This document shows positions 8,662 to 16,934 of a stretch of 64,000 nucleotides of DNA, in pieces; within the stretch, counting starts at the first letter, position 1, and every line of letters starts with the position of its first letter. Source of the stretch: Boseongicola aestuarii (lineage in GTDB: Bacteria; Pseudomonadota; Alphaproteobacteria; Rhodobacterales; Rhodobacteraceae); NCBI RefSeq assembly GCF_900184815.1, contig NZ_FXXQ01000007.1:97501-161500 (forward strand), read 5' to 3'. The position numbers and the translations under genes are program-made. A model generated the notes under the pieces. That model searched no databases. It was not told the DNA's origin and worked only from the letters and a program-made list of their open reading frames with translations.

Positions 8662-9372
8662 ATGGCTGACCGCGACCGACCACTTTACGCAGTCCTGATC
8701 GACGCCGATAACATCCCGGCCAAACACGCCAACGCAATCCTGAAAGAAGTCACCACATTTGGCGAACCGGCCCTGCGCCGTGTCTACGGCGACTGGTCTT
8801 CCGGACGCCTCAGCGCCTGGACGAAAGCCGTGCGCGAACTCGGTCTCGTCGCTCATCAGGAAAGCGCCAATACCGTCGGCAAGAACGCCAGCGACATCGG
8901 CCTCGTGATCGACGCCATGGATATTCTCCACACCGGACGCTTTGACGGCTTCGTCCTCGTGTCCTCCGACAGCGACTTCACCGCCCTTGCCAACCGCGTC
9001 CGCGAGCAAGGCATGGACGTAATCGGCATCGGAGAAGCCAAAGCGCCCGAAAGCCTGCGCAACGTCTGCAATCGGTTCGTGCTGATCGAAAACATCGCAG
9101 ACGACACCAGTCCGCCCGAAAAAGGCGCGCCGGTGCCCGAAAAGCAAAACCCGACGGCAGCGATCCCTCTCATCGTCAATGCTATGGACAAAATCCCGTC
9201 CGACGACGACTGGTACGCCCTCGGACCGCTTGGCCAGTACATCGTCCGCGACAATCCGGACTTCGATCCCCGGACCTATGGCAAAAAGAAACTGAGCGAC
9301 CTCGTCGAAGGTCTGAAACGCTTTGAAACGAAGAAAATCGGCAACCAGCTTCACCTGCGCCGGATCGACTGA
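8662..9372 (+). CDS. NYN-domain ribonuclease-like protein with C-terminal LOTUS/OST-HTH-like domain
   Basis: A 236-residue protein. Residues about 8-150 form a PIN-like NYN domain with acidic metal-site motifs LIDADNIPAKH, NASDIGLVIDAMD and VLVSSDSDFTALANRVREQG. A proline-rich linker is followed by a C-terminal segment YALGPLGQYIVRDNPDFDPR and KKLSDLVEGLKRFE that resembles the LOTUS (OST-HTH) RNA-binding domain. The family is linked to RNA cleavage or turnover, but the target is unknown. The ATG at 8662 begins the conserved domain; the longer ORF runs into hairpin DNA. Confidence 0.87.
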   Translation: MADRDRPLYAVLIDADNIPAKHANAILKEVTTFGEPALRRVYGDWSSGRLSAWTKAVRELGLVAHQESANTVGKNASDIGLVIDAMDILHTGRFDGFVLVSSDSDFTALANRVREQGMDVIGIGEAKAPESLRNVCNRFVLIENIADDTSPPEKGAPVPEKQNPTAAIPLIVNAMDKIPSDDDWYALGPLGQYIVRDNPDFDPRTYGKKKLSDLVEGLKRFETKKIGNQLHLRRID

Positions 9373-9387
9373 CCTGTCGGGCCGCGC

Positions 9388-10011
9388 CTAACGCGCTACG
9401 CCGTACTGGCTCATGAACATCTCGACTGCGCCGTCGATCACCCGGTCGATCTCTTCTTCGCTCACCGCATCGCGCAGGCCCAGAACCATCTGCATGTGAA
9501 GACCAGCCTTGCAAAGTTCGGGAAACTGGTCCGCCGCCAAGGCGACGTCGTCGATCTGCAACTTGCCTTCCGATACAGCGCGGTTCAAGAACCTTATCAA
9601 CATATCCCGGACCATCTGCGGCCCCGAGGCATAGAACTCGCGTCCGATTTCCGGAAATCGCTGGCTCTCGCCGACGACGATACGAAAGACCTGCATCCCC
9701 ACATCGGACAAGAAAAACCGCACCATGCGCCCGGCGGCCGTCGTCAAAGCCTCGCGGACATCCCCGGAACCCTCGATCTGCTGGATCGCAGCATCCGACT
9801 GCGCCTTGCACTCGGACTTTGCTACCTCGAGAAACAACAGCCGTTTGTCGGGAAAATAACTGTAAAGCGTCGCCTTCGATACGCCCGCCTCGCGCACGAT
9901 ATCGTCCACACTAGCGCCTTCAAAACCGTCGCGCATGAAAACGGTGCGGGCGCCTTCCAGCACCTGATCCCACTTTCGACCTTGTTTGAGGACACTTCCG
10001 GGGGCGTTCAT
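9388..10011 (-). CDS. TetR/AcrR family transcriptional regulator
   Basis: A 207-residue repressor-type protein. The N-terminal HTH covers residues about 15-60 (LEGARTVFMRDGFEGASVDD, then VSKATLYSYFPDKRLLF), the classical TetR signature. The rest is a helical ligand-binding domain of the AefR type (RFFLSDVGMQVFRIVVGESQ, RFPEIGREFYASGP). Ligand unknown. It is divergent from mbfA across a 167-bp region containing a perfect 14-bp palindrome that is a plausible autoregulatory operator. Confidence 0.88.
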   Translation of the reverse strand: MNAPGSVLKQGRKWDQVLEGARTVFMRDGFEGASVDDIVREAGVSKATLYSYFPDKRLLFLEVAKSECKAQSDAAIQQIEGSGDVREALTTAAGRMVRFFLSDVGMQVFRIVVGESQRFPEIGREFYASGPQMVRDMLIRFLNRAVSEGKLQIDDVALAADQFPELCKAGLHMQMVLGLRDAVSEEEIDRVIDGAVEMFMSQYGVAR

Positions 10012-10042
10012 GAAACTCTCTGCCTTGCGTCTCTTAATATAT

Positions 10043-10056
10043 AAACTGTTCAGTTT
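10043..10056. promoter_or_regulatory. Palindrome upstream of the TetR gene, candidate operator
   Basis: AAACTG-TT-CAGTTT is a perfect inverted repeat 31 bp before the TetR start, in an AT-rich stretch fit for a promoter. TetR proteins usually bind such sites in their own promoters. Assignment is by position only. Confidence 0.5.
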
Positions 10057-10147
10057 AGTTTATTCAAGACGCAAGCAGGCCGCGACGGCTTAGGCACAGA
10101 GCAAAAATGCGAATACCCTCTTGTCAGATTGGGTGATCCGCACCAAA

Positions 10148-10162
10148 TTAGAATCATTCTAA
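10148..10162 (+). promoter_or_regulatory. Iron control element (Irr-type ICE motif) of mbfA
   Basis: TTAGAA-TCA-TTCTAA is a perfect inverted repeat matching the ICE motif recognised by the iron regulator Irr in alphaproteobacteria. It lies 16 bp before the mbfA ATG, where bound Irr would block transcription under iron limitation. Irr control of mbfA is established in other alphaproteobacteria. Confidence 0.75.
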
Positions 10163-10178
10163 AGACAATAGGGTCGCA

Positions 10179-11156
10179 ATGAGTTTTCACTTCGCATACC
10201 GCAAACGCTTCGCCGATCTCACCGAACAGGAAATCCTGGCGCTGGCCATTTCCTCGGAAGAGGATGACGCACGAATCTACCGCAGTTACGCAGAGAACCT
10301 GCGTACAGATTTCCCGGCCTCCGCCTCAATCTTCGAAGGCATGGCAACCGAAGAAGACGGGCACCGCAAACAACTGATCGACCTGCACAAGGCGCGCTTC
10401 GGAGACGTCATCCCATTGATCCGTCGCGAGCATGTCTCGGGCTTCTTCAACCGACGACCCGTCTGGCTGATCGAGAACCTCGGCCTCGACCGCATCCGCG
10501 CCGAAGCCGAAATGATGGAAGCCTCCGCACAGCGGTTTTACGAAGTCGCCGCCCAGCGGACCACCGACGCGGACACCCGCAAGCTTCTCGGCAGCCTCGC
10601 GGCCGCCGAAGCCGGCCACGTCGCAAAAGCCGATGATCTTGTCAGCCGGCATCTCGACACCGATGCGCAAGATCAGGAAGCGCGCACCGCACATCGCCAA
10701 TTCGTTCTGACATGGGTTCAGCCGGGGCTCGCCGGACTGATGGACGGCTCGGTCTCCACCCTCGCTCCCATCTTCGCCGCCGCCTTTGCGACCGGCGATA
10801 CCTGGAACACATTCCTCATCGGCCTCGCCGCTTCAGTGGGCGCCGGCATCTCGATGGGCTTCACCGAAGCCGCCTCTGACGACGGCGCGATTTCGGGGCG
10901 CGGCTCGCCGCTGAAACGCGGCTTCGCGTCGGGTATCATGACCACGATCGGAGGCCTCGGGCATGCGCTACCCTACCTGATCACGGACTTCTGGACTGCC
11001 ACAACGATCGCGATCATCGTCGTATTCGTCGAGCTCTGGGCTATCGCCTGGATCCAGAACCGCTATATGGAAACGCCATTCTTCCGCGCGGCACTCCAGG
11101 TGGTCCTCGGCGGCGCGTTGGTACTGGCAGCCGGCATTCTGATCGGATCAGGTTAA
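10179..11156 (+). CDS. mbfA: MbfA, membrane-bound ferritin-like iron exporter (VIT1/CCC1 family)
   Basis: A 325-residue fusion of an N-terminal ferritin-like di-iron four-helix bundle (residues about 10-160; EEDDARIYRSYAE, EEDGHRKQLIDLH, EMMEASAQRFYE and AAEAGH supply the Glu and His ligands) with a C-terminal VIT1/CCC1-type transporter domain of four or five helices (WVQPGLAGLMDGSVSTLAP, then helices to VVLGGALVLAAGILIG). MbfA exports ferrous iron and protects against iron and peroxide stress. A perfect ICE motif directly upstream supports the identity. SD AGGGT before the ATG. Confidence 0.93.
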   Translation: MSFHFAYRKRFADLTEQEILALAISSEEDDARIYRSYAENLRTDFPASASIFEGMATEEDGHRKQLIDLHKARFGDVIPLIRREHVSGFFNRRPVWLIENLGLDRIRAEAEMMEASAQRFYEVAAQRTTDADTRKLLGSLAAAEAGHVAKADDLVSRHLDTDAQDQEARTAHRQFVLTWVQPGLAGLMDGSVSTLAPIFAAAFATGDTWNTFLIGLAASVGAGISMGFTEAASDDGAISGRGSPLKRGFASGIMTTIGGLGHALPYLITDFWTATTIAIIVVFVELWAIAWIQNRYMETPFFRAALQVVLGGALVLAAGILIGSG

Positions 11157-11176
11157 CGAGAAAGGGGCACCGCGCC

Positions 11177-11194
11177 AGACCGCCAAGGCGGTCT
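11177..11194 (+). terminator. Hairpin after mbfA
   Basis: AGACCGCC-AA-GGCGGTCT forms a perfect 8-bp stem 20 bp after the mbfA stop. A short TTCC follows instead of a T tract, so it is a weak terminator candidate. It abuts a facing pair of the recurrent element. Confidence 0.45.
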
Positions 11195-11222
11195 TCCCCG
11201 GGATTTTTCAGACCCAAAGAGC
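11195..11222 (+). repeat. Recurrent intergenic element, copy 4a
   Basis: TTCCCCGGGATTTTTCAGAC then CCAAAGAG. It faces copy 4b across about 16 bp, between convergent mbfA and phoH, repeating the arrangement seen at 3.1 kb. Confidence 0.55.
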
Positions 11223-11238
11223 AGACATGGCGCGCTCG

Positions 11239-11270
11239 TTTCTTTGGGTCGCGCTAATCCCGCCAGAGGC
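11239..11270 (-). repeat. Recurrent intergenic element, copy 4b
   Basis: Minus-strand reading GCCTCTGGCGGGATTAGCGC then GACCCAAAGAAA. It is inverted relative to copy 4a and shares the GACCCAAAGA variant with it, so the pair has either co-evolved or arisen by inverted duplication. Confidence 0.5.
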
Positions 11271-11327
11271 ACCGCGCAGACGGCTGGTCTTCGTAAACAA
11301 ATCGAATGCGCCGGTTCGGCGCGCCTT

Positions 11328-12344
11328 TCAGCCCGCGGGAGTGTCGCCGTCGTAGGCTTCGATGATCTTGGCAACAAGCGGGTGGCGCACGACATCCTTG
11401 GAAGTGAAATAACTGAACGAGATCGCGTCCACATTTTTCAGCAGTCGCTCGGCATCCGAGAGCCCAGAGGTCACTCCACGCGGCAAATCCACCTGACTGC
11501 GGTCGCCGGTGACAACCATCCGGCTGCCTTCGCCAAGCCGCGTGAGGAACATCTTCATCTGCATCGTCGTCGCGTTTTGCGCCTCGTCCAGCACCACAAA
11601 GGCATTCGAAAGCGTTCGCCCCCGCATGAAGGCCAGTGGCGCGATCTCGATGCGCTTGTCCTCGATCAGCTTGGCCACCTGCTTGCCCGGCAGGAAATCA
11701 CCCAAGGCGTCGTACAGCGGCTGCATGAACGGATCGACCTTGTCCTTCATGTCACCCGGCAGAAAACCAAGACGCTCGCCCGCTTCGACGGCTGGACGAC
11801 TGAGGATGATCTTGTCCACGTGCCCGCCGATGAACATGTTCACCCCGACGGCCACGGCCAAATAGGTCTTGCCGGTCCCGGCAGGGCCAATTCCAAACGA
11901 CAATTCATTCTTGTAGAGCGCTCGCACATAGGCCTTTTGCGCCTCGGTGCGCGGCTCGACCAATTTCTTGCGCGTCTTGATCTCGACGCGCCCACCCTGG
12001 AACAACTCCATCTGATCGCCCGCGCGATTGCCGGTCCCCTTGGCAGAGCCGCCCATGCGAATTTCCGCATCGATGTCGCCCGGCACAACGCCCTTACCGC
12101 TTTCAAGCCGCGCATAAAGCGCATGCAACACCTCCGAGGCCTTGACCTGAGACGCCGCCTCGCCGAACACCACAAGCTGATTACCCTGATGCACAAGTTG
12201 CACATCCAAAGCAGCTTCAATCTGGGTGAGGTTGCGATTGAACTCACCAAAAAGCTCAATCAACAGGCGGTTATCTGGGAACTCTAGACGCGTCTCGGGG
12301 ACGTCGTCGGATACGATCGGCGGGGTCAGCGCACCAATGGTCAA
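11328..12344 (-). CDS. phoH: PhoH family ATPase
   Basis: A PhoH-like NTPase, a RecA-fold protein linked to RNA metabolism. The N-terminal KH-like part includes FPDNRLLIELFGEFNRNLTQ. The Walker A motif is GIGPAGTGKTYLAVA and Walker B is FVVLDEAQNAT, with the family segments ILSRPAVEAGERLGFLPGD and VVTGDRSQVDLP. I chose the TTG at 12344 (338 aa, MTIGALTPP) because GGAG lies 8 nt upstream, whereas the longer frame to 12419 runs through a poly-T stretch. In many relatives phoH is followed by ybeY; here it is followed by the convergent mbfA gene. Confidence 0.9.
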   Translation of the reverse strand: MTIGALTPPIVSDDVPETRLEFPDNRLLIELFGEFNRNLTQIEAALDVQLVHQGNQLVVFGEAASQVKASEVLHALYARLESGKGVVPGDIDAEIRMGGSAKGTGNRAGDQMELFQGGRVEIKTRKKLVEPRTEAQKAYVRALYKNELSFGIGPAGTGKTYLAVAVGVNMFIGGHVDKIILSRPAVEAGERLGFLPGDMKDKVDPFMQPLYDALGDFLPGKQVAKLIEDKRIEIAPLAFMRGRTLSNAFVVLDEAQNATTMQMKMFLTRLGEGSRMVVTGDRSQVDLPRGVTSGLSDAERLLKNVDAISFSYFTSKDVVRHPLVAKIIEAYDGDTPAG

Positions 12345-12489
12345 ATATTCGAACTCCGTAAAAAAAAATCCTCTCGGCCTTGGTTCATGCTGCCAAGGGA
12401 CGCGTCTGCGCGCAAGCACATCATGCGAGATTTCACGGGAACGTCACGAAATATAGCATTTCTCGGGCGATTCCGCTTAAGACTGCATC

Positions 12490-12551
12490 ATTCACCTAAA
12501 TGGTTGACTGAAGGCGGCGAATCGCATTATTCACCCTTATGGTTGAACGAA
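12490..12551 (+). promoter_or_regulatory. 39-bp-spaced direct repeat covering the ArsR-type start codon
   Basis: Two 23-bp near-copies, 12490-12512 and 12529-12551, share ATTCACC, ATGGTTGA and a final GAA. Each holds an imperfect dyad (TTCA-CC and GG-TTGA). The second copy contains the ArsR gene start codon and the first carries a decoy ATG GTT GAC TGA. No SD precedes the real start, so translation may be leaderless or poorly initiated. It is a good candidate for an autoregulatory operator pair. Confidence 0.5.
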
Positions 12552-12883
12552 TAGACGACACAGACCTGACCGCTCTCCTGAAAGCGGCGTCTGATCCGAC
12601 CCGGCGCGCAATCCTGACGCTTCTGGCGCAGCAGGGCGCGATGCGGGTCACCGATCTGGCGCGCCACTTCGAGGTAAGCCTGAATTCCGTGTCCAAACAC
12701 ATCAAGACGCTTGAAAGCGCCAAACTCGTCAGCCGAAGGACCGAATGGCGGGAGCATCTGATCGAGCTTAATCCCGACCGCCTCGCGCATATCGATACCT
12801 GGTTCAAAGACCTGCAATCGATCTGGGCACTGCGGCTGGAGAAACTGGAGAAACTGATGACAAAGGATGACGCACATGACTGA
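12539..12883 (+). CDS. ArsR-family winged-helix regulator
   Basis: A 114-residue HTH protein with the ArsR core AASDPTRRAILTLLAQQG and the recognition helix in LARHFEVSLNSVSKHIKTLE, followed by a wing (SRRTEWREHLIEL). The CxC-type metal ligands of ArsR/SmtB sensors are missing, so it probably belongs to the non-metal subgroup that pairs with SRPBCC proteins. Its stop overlaps the downstream SRPBCC start. Direct repeats at the 5' end suggest autoregulation. Confidence 0.9.
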   Translation: MVERIDDTDLTALLKAASDPTRRAILTLLAQQGAMRVTDLARHFEVSLNSVSKHIKTLESAKLVSRRTEWREHLIELNPDRLAHIDTWFKDLQSIWALRLEKLEKLMTKDDAHD

Positions 12884-13316
12884 TCAAGCCACTGAACTGA
12901 CACTCGAAGTGTCCCGACTGATCCCGGCGGTTCGCGAGAAACTATTTGATGCCTGGCTCGACCCGGCGATGCTGGCGCAATTCATGATGCCCGCTCCCAA
13001 TATGTCGGTGCCCGAAGCCACTTCGGACGCCCGTGCCGGAGGCCGGTTCCTTATCGTGATGCGCGTCGGCGACAAGGACATGCCCCACGCCGGCACATAC
13101 AAGACAATCGACCGCGCAAATCAGATCGTCTTTACATGGGAAAGCCCCATGTCCCCCGTAGAAAACAGCATCGTGACGCTCGATTTCAAGGACGCGGAAG
13201 GCGGCACCGACGTCCGCCTGACGCATGTCCGTTTTCCATCCGAAGAAAGCCGCGCCAATCACGAAGGCGGCTGGACCCGCATTCTTGCAACGCTGGCAGA
13301 AACGCTCGGGAGCTGA
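12876..13316 (+). CDS. SRPBCC (AHSA1-like) domain protein
   Basis: A 146-residue START-like protein of the Aha1/CalC group: IPAVREKLFDAWLDPAMLAQF at the start, GGRFLIVMRV in the middle and the C-terminal helix HEGGWTRILATLAETL. Such proteins bind hydrophobic ligands and are very often encoded with a non-metal ArsR regulator, as here with an 8-nt overlap. I prefer the ATG at 12876, since AAGGA sits at the right distance; an ATG at 12867 overlaps that SD. Confidence 0.88.
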   Translation: MTDQATELTLEVSRLIPAVREKLFDAWLDPAMLAQFMMPAPNMSVPEATSDARAGGRFLIVMRVGDKDMPHAGTYKTIDRANQIVFTWESPMSPVENSIVTLDFKDAEGGTDVRLTHVRFPSEESRANHEGGWTRILATLAETLGS

Positions 13317-13346
13317 ACCATCAGGCCGGGGCTGGAAACCCCCCGG

Positions 13347-14654
13347 TCAGATGACCTCGCCTGCCAGCGAATTGCGCACGCTCTCGACAATCCGAACGCG
13401 CGCCAGATCACCACGCCCGACCTTGTCCGAGGTCACATGCACCGCATGAAGATACTCGGACTTGCCAACCATCTGACCCCGCAAACGCCCCGGTTTCTCA
13501 AACAGCACCGTCACCTCACGCCCGACCATCTCATCCTGCGCCGCCTTTTGCTGTCGCGTCAGCAAGGCCTGCAAACGTTGCAGCCGTTCGTCGGCCTCGC
13601 CCGCATCCACCTCAGCGCGCTCCGCCGCAGGTGTGCCGGGGCGCGGCGAGTATTTGAAGCTATAAGCCTGCCCATAGCCAACCGCCTCAACCAGATCGAG
13701 CGTCGCCTGAAAATCCGCTTCCGTCTCACCGGGAAAGCCGACGATGAAATCGCCCGACAACAAAAGGTCAGGCCGCACGCCACGAATACGCTCAATCAAC
13801 CGCACATAACTCTCGGCGGTATGCTTGCGGTTCATCGCCTTCAAGATCTTGTCCGACCCCGATTGCACCGGAAGATGCAGATAGGGCATCAGCTTGTCGC
13901 AATCGCCGTGGGCGGCAATCAGATCATCATCCATGTCGTTGGGATGGCTTGTGGTAAAGCGAATACGTTCCAACCCGTCTACCTTCGCCAGATCACGGAT
14001 CAGGCCCGAAAGACCACGCGCATGTCCGTGATAGGCATTCACGTTCTGACCCAAAAGCGTGATCTCTCGCACGCCGCGCTCCACCAGATCGAGTGCCTCG
14101 CCCATGACCCGCTCGGCAGGTCGCGAAACCTCGGCCCCGCGCGTATAGGGCACCACGCAAAACGCGCAGAACTTGTCGCAGCCCTCCTGCACCGTCAAGA
14201 ACGCCGTCGGCCCGCGTTTGGCCTTTGGACGTGCAACCAGATGCTCGAACTTGTCCTCTTCGGGAAAGTCGGTATCCAGCGCCTTTTGCCCGTCCCGCAC
14301 CTTGGCCTCCAACTCGGGCAGACGGTGATAGGACTGCGGCCCGACAACCAGATCGACCATGGGCTGACGCGCCATGATCTCGGCACCCTCGGCTTGCGCA
14401 ACACAGCCCGCAACACCGATTTTCAAGTCGGGGTTGGCCTCTTTGAAGGGGCGCATCCGACCCAGTTCCGAATAGATCTTTTCCGCCGCCTTCTCGCGAA
14501 TGTGGCAGGTGTTGAGCAGGATCATATCGGCGTCATCCGGCGTATCCGTCGCCACATACCCTTGCCCGCCAAGGCTCTCTGCCATGCGCTCGCTGTCGTA
14601 GACATTCATCTGACAACCATAGGTCTTGATAAATAACTTCTTCGGCGCAGTCAT
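13347..14654 (-). CDS. miaB: tRNA-2-methylthio-N6-dimethylallyladenosine synthase MiaB
   Basis: Radical-SAM methylthiotransferase that converts i6A37 to ms2i6A37 in tRNAs. The three domains are in order: MTTase N-terminal region with three cluster cysteines ([22 protein letters not shown]), radical SAM motif [15 protein letters not shown], and a C-terminal TRAM domain ([17 protein letters not shown]). 435 residues from the ATG at 14654; an in-frame GTG at 14672 adds six residues. It is separated from phoH by the oppositely oriented ArsR/SRPBCC pair. Confidence 0.96.
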   Translation of the reverse strand: MTAPKKLFIKTYGCQMNVYDSERMAESLGGQGYVATDTPDDADMILLNTCHIREKAAEKIYSELGRMRPFKEANPDLKIGVAGCVAQAEGAEIMARQPMVDLVVGPQSYHRLPELEAKVRDGQKALDTDFPEEDKFEHLVARPKAKRGPTAFLTVQEGCDKFCAFCVVPYTRGAEVSRPAERVMGEALDLVERGVREITLLGQNVNAYHGHARGLSGLIRDLAKVDGLERIRFTTSHPNDMDDDLIAAHGDCDKLMPYLHLPVQSGSDKILKAMNRKHTAESYVRLIERIRGVRPDLLLSGDFIVGFPGETEADFQATLDLVEAVGYGQAYSFKYSPRPGTPAAERAEVDAGEADERLQRLQALLTRQQKAAQDEMVGREVTVLFEKPGRLRGQMVGKSEYLHAVHVTSDKVGRGDLARVRIVESVRNSLAGEVI

Positions 14655-14779
14655 ATCACAAGGCACTTTCACGAGAATTCCGGATCAACAGGCGTCCTAC
14701 ACCGCCCACCCCGCCTTGCCAAGCTCCAAGGCCCCGTGCCATCGTGCCGCGACCTGCCCCCCACGAGCCCCTAACCGAC

Positions 14780-15646
14780 ATGCGCTTTGCCTCCCTGTCC
14801 GACGCCACTCAAAGCCCCGAGATCCGCCGCGCCGAAGGGCCGGTCGCCATCGTGATTGCCGAGGACGAGGCCGCGCTCCTCGAAACGCTGAACCATAATC
14901 GGCAGATCGGCTTTCGCACCGTGATTGTCGTGGCGCCGGTGGATCTGGGTATTCCCGACCCGCTCCCCCACACGACGCTGCGCATCGACCACATCACGCG
15001 CGGTCCAAACGTCACGCCGTCGATCGTGAACCCCATCGTCGCCGCTCTGCCCCGGAAAACCTGGGTCTATTACGGCTACAATGCCGAATTCCTGTTCTAT
15101 CCTTTTTCAGAAACCCGCACCGTGGGCGAAATGCTCGCCTTTCATACCGAAGAACGCCGCTTCGGCATGTTTACCTATGTCGTCGACGCCTACGCCAGCG
15201 ACCTCGCCGCCGCCCCGGATGCAGTCTCGCTGAAAGACGCACACTTCGACCGGTCCGGCTACTACGCCCACGCACGAACACACCCCGACGGCAGCCCGAA
15301 GGATCGCCAGATCGACGTCTTCGGTGGCCTGCGCTGGCGCTTCGAAGACCACATCCCCGAGCCGCGCCGCCGCATCGACCGGATCGCGCTTGTGCGCACC
15401 GAAACGGGCCTGTCCCTGCACGACGATCACACCTGGTCCGACCCCGAACGCAACACCTATGCCTGCCCCTGGCACAACAACCTCACGGCTGCCATCGTGT
15501 CATTCCGCGCCGCCAAAGCCCTCAAAACCAATCCCGCCAGCCGCTACGCCATCGACACCTTCCGCTGGCACAATTCCACGCCCTTTGAGTGGCGCGCACA
15601 GCAACTCCTCGACCTCGGCCTGATCGAGTCGGGCCAGTGGTTCTGA
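14780..15646 (+). CDS. Conserved hypothetical protein, possibly glycosyltransferase-like
   Basis: A 288-residue soluble protein that I do not recognise firmly. The N-terminus has an alternating strand/helix pattern (GPVAIVIAEDEAALLETLNH, FRTVIVVAP) similar to the start of GT-A glycosyltransferases. The middle has conserved-looking aromatic/charged segments YYGYNAEFLFYPFSETRTV, AFHTEERRFGMFTYVVDAYA and DVFGGLRWRFEDHIP, and the end has an ACPWHNNL motif. No signal peptide or TM helix. ATG at 14780 chosen over a GTG at 14744 in poor context. It is divergent from miaB and probably alone in its operon. Confidence 0.7.
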   Translation: MRFASLSDATQSPEIRRAEGPVAIVIAEDEAALLETLNHNRQIGFRTVIVVAPVDLGIPDPLPHTTLRIDHITRGPNVTPSIVNPIVAALPRKTWVYYGYNAEFLFYPFSETRTVGEMLAFHTEERRFGMFTYVVDAYASDLAAAPDAVSLKDAHFDRSGYYAHARTHPDGSPKDRQIDVFGGLRWRFEDHIPEPRRRIDRIALVRTETGLSLHDDHTWSDPERNTYACPWHNNLTAAIVSFRAAKALKTNPASRYAIDTFRWHNSTPFEWRAQQLLDLGLIESGQWF

Positions 15647-15648
15647 CC

Positions 15649-15676
15649 GCTTCTTCTGTTTCGAAATATCCTGGGG
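15649..15676 (-). repeat. Recurrent intergenic element, copy 5
   Basis: Minus-strand reading CACCCCAGGATATTTCGAAA then CAGAAGAAGC. It lies between the convergent hypothetical gene and the HEXXH lipoprotein gene, next to a small GAGGGG/CCCCTC hairpin at 15677-15693. Confidence 0.6.
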
Positions 15677-15703
15677 TGAGGGGCAAAACCCCTCAAAAAA
15701 CCC

Positions 15704-16351
15704 TCAACCCTCCGGCAGCAGACCCGCCCGATCGATTGAGGCCTCAAAAGCCTCCACCGGAAACACCGGTGCCAGCAAGTCCCGCAACACGGCGCGACGC
15801 GGATGGGTCGGGTTCGCGACGGTGAAACAGACGTAATCCTCGACTATCGCCGCCTGCTGCTCGAACCCGAATGCAAAAAACTCCGGTGCCTCACCGGTCG
15901 CGGAAAAATACGGGTCCGGCAATGCAATGCTCTCGGCGGCCGCGCGAAACGGCGAATACTCCGTCCAACTGCGGTTCTGCCACTGCCAGACATGGGTCAA
16001 CTCATGCGCAAAGACCAACCCTTGGGGAAACCGCAGGGCCTTTGGCCAGAAAAGCGTCATTTCACGCGCCTGCAAACGCTCCGAAAAATGCATCGAATTG
16101 CCAAGTGCAAATGCCTGAGGCGGCTGGGCCCCTCGCGGTTGTGGCGTGCGCACACAGGCCCGCTCGGTGCCGCGCATCACGCGCGCTTCATCTGCATCCT
16201 TCGCCCAATAGGGCAACGACAAGACACGCACCTTCCCGGTATCCAACGTCGGTCCGAAAAGCGATTGCGCGAAATCCGTTTCAGACTGCGTCAAAGGCCG
16301 CCCACAGGCCGCAATCACACAGAAGACGGCAATCAGAACCCTAGAAGTCAC
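15704..16351 (-). CDS. Putative lipoprotein with HELTH zinc-binding motif
   Basis: A 215-residue protein starting MTSRVLIAVFCVIAAC, a lipoprotein signal. The mature part contains VFAHELTHVWQWQNR, an HEXXH-like site typical of zinc metallopeptidase-fold proteins such as the eCIS-core/DUF4157 group. Residues around SIALPDPYFSAT and FAFGFEQQAAIVEDYV resemble their downstream helix. Activity cannot be asserted. I place the start at GTG 16351, overlapping the end of the upstream gene by 11 nt; longer starts put a hydrophilic stretch before the signal. Last gene of a three-gene minus-strand operon. Confidence 0.7.
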   Translation of the reverse strand: MTSRVLIAVFCVIAACGRPLTQSETDFAQSLFGPTLDTGKVRVLSLPYWAKDADEARVMRGTERACVRTPQPRGAQPPQAFALGNSMHFSERLQAREMTLFWPKALRFPQGLVFAHELTHVWQWQNRSWTEYSPFRAAAESIALPDPYFSATGEAPEFFAFGFEQQAAIVEDYVCFTVANPTHPRRAVLRDLLAPVFPVEAFEASIDRAGLLPEG

Positions 16352-16934
16352 CACGCGCCACGGCCCTCTCAACCAACTCAAACACATCACCTTCGGCAGT
16401 TCTCATATTGAACGCCGATCTTCGATGCCCGGCAACGACATCCGCCGCGATCGCACAGGCCTCGGCATGCCGCCCTTCTGCCAGATGCCATATCATCTCG
16501 GTGACCACAAAATCATCCGCACCCCGTCCGGTCACGTCCCGCAAAACCAACGCCGGAACACTGAAGTCGAAACCCAGTTCAAAGGCCTCAAACGACCGGT
16601 CCGCAAACGCCAGAATCCCGGCGCCCAGCGCTTCAACCTCCTGCCCCTTCAACGACTGCACCGACAACGCCGGGACACGCACGCAAAGACCGCGGAAATG
16701 AGAACTCACCGACCGTTTTGCGGGGTTTTTCCAGCCCGCCACACGCCAAAGCGTTTCATCCCAGATCACCGGCTTCGCCAGAAACCACGCCTTGCCCGCA
16801 AATTCATAAACGTGAAACGCAATGCCGTCCTCGACGCGGGTCAAGGTCCCCGACCAGGCGTGCCTCCCCGAGCCCGCGCAAGCGGCGCGCACCGCCCCGG
16901 TCAACCCCTTCGGCGGCCAGCGCCCCTGCGTCAC
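16341..16934 (-). CDS. Hypothetical protein
   Basis: A 197-residue cytoplasmic protein with no domain I recognise. It is rich in Trp and Arg at the N-terminus (GRHAWSGTLTRVEDGIAFHV, WFLAKPVIWDETLW) and ends in a helical segment (AEACAIAADVVAGHRRSAF). The GTG start overlaps the stop of the upstream dehydrogenase as GTGA, and the downstream lipoprotein start overlaps its 3' end, so it is clearly part of a coupled operon. Codon use resembles its neighbours. Confidence 0.65.
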   Translation of the reverse strand: MTQGRWPPKGLTGAVRAACAGSGRHAWSGTLTRVEDGIAFHVYEFAGKAWFLAKPVIWDETLWRVAGWKNPAKRSVSSHFRGLCVRVPALSVQSLKGQEVEALGAGILAFADRSFEAFELGFDFSVPALVLRDVTGRGADDFVVTEMIWHLAEGRHAEACAIAADVVAGHRRSAFNMRTAEGDVFELVERAVARGDF

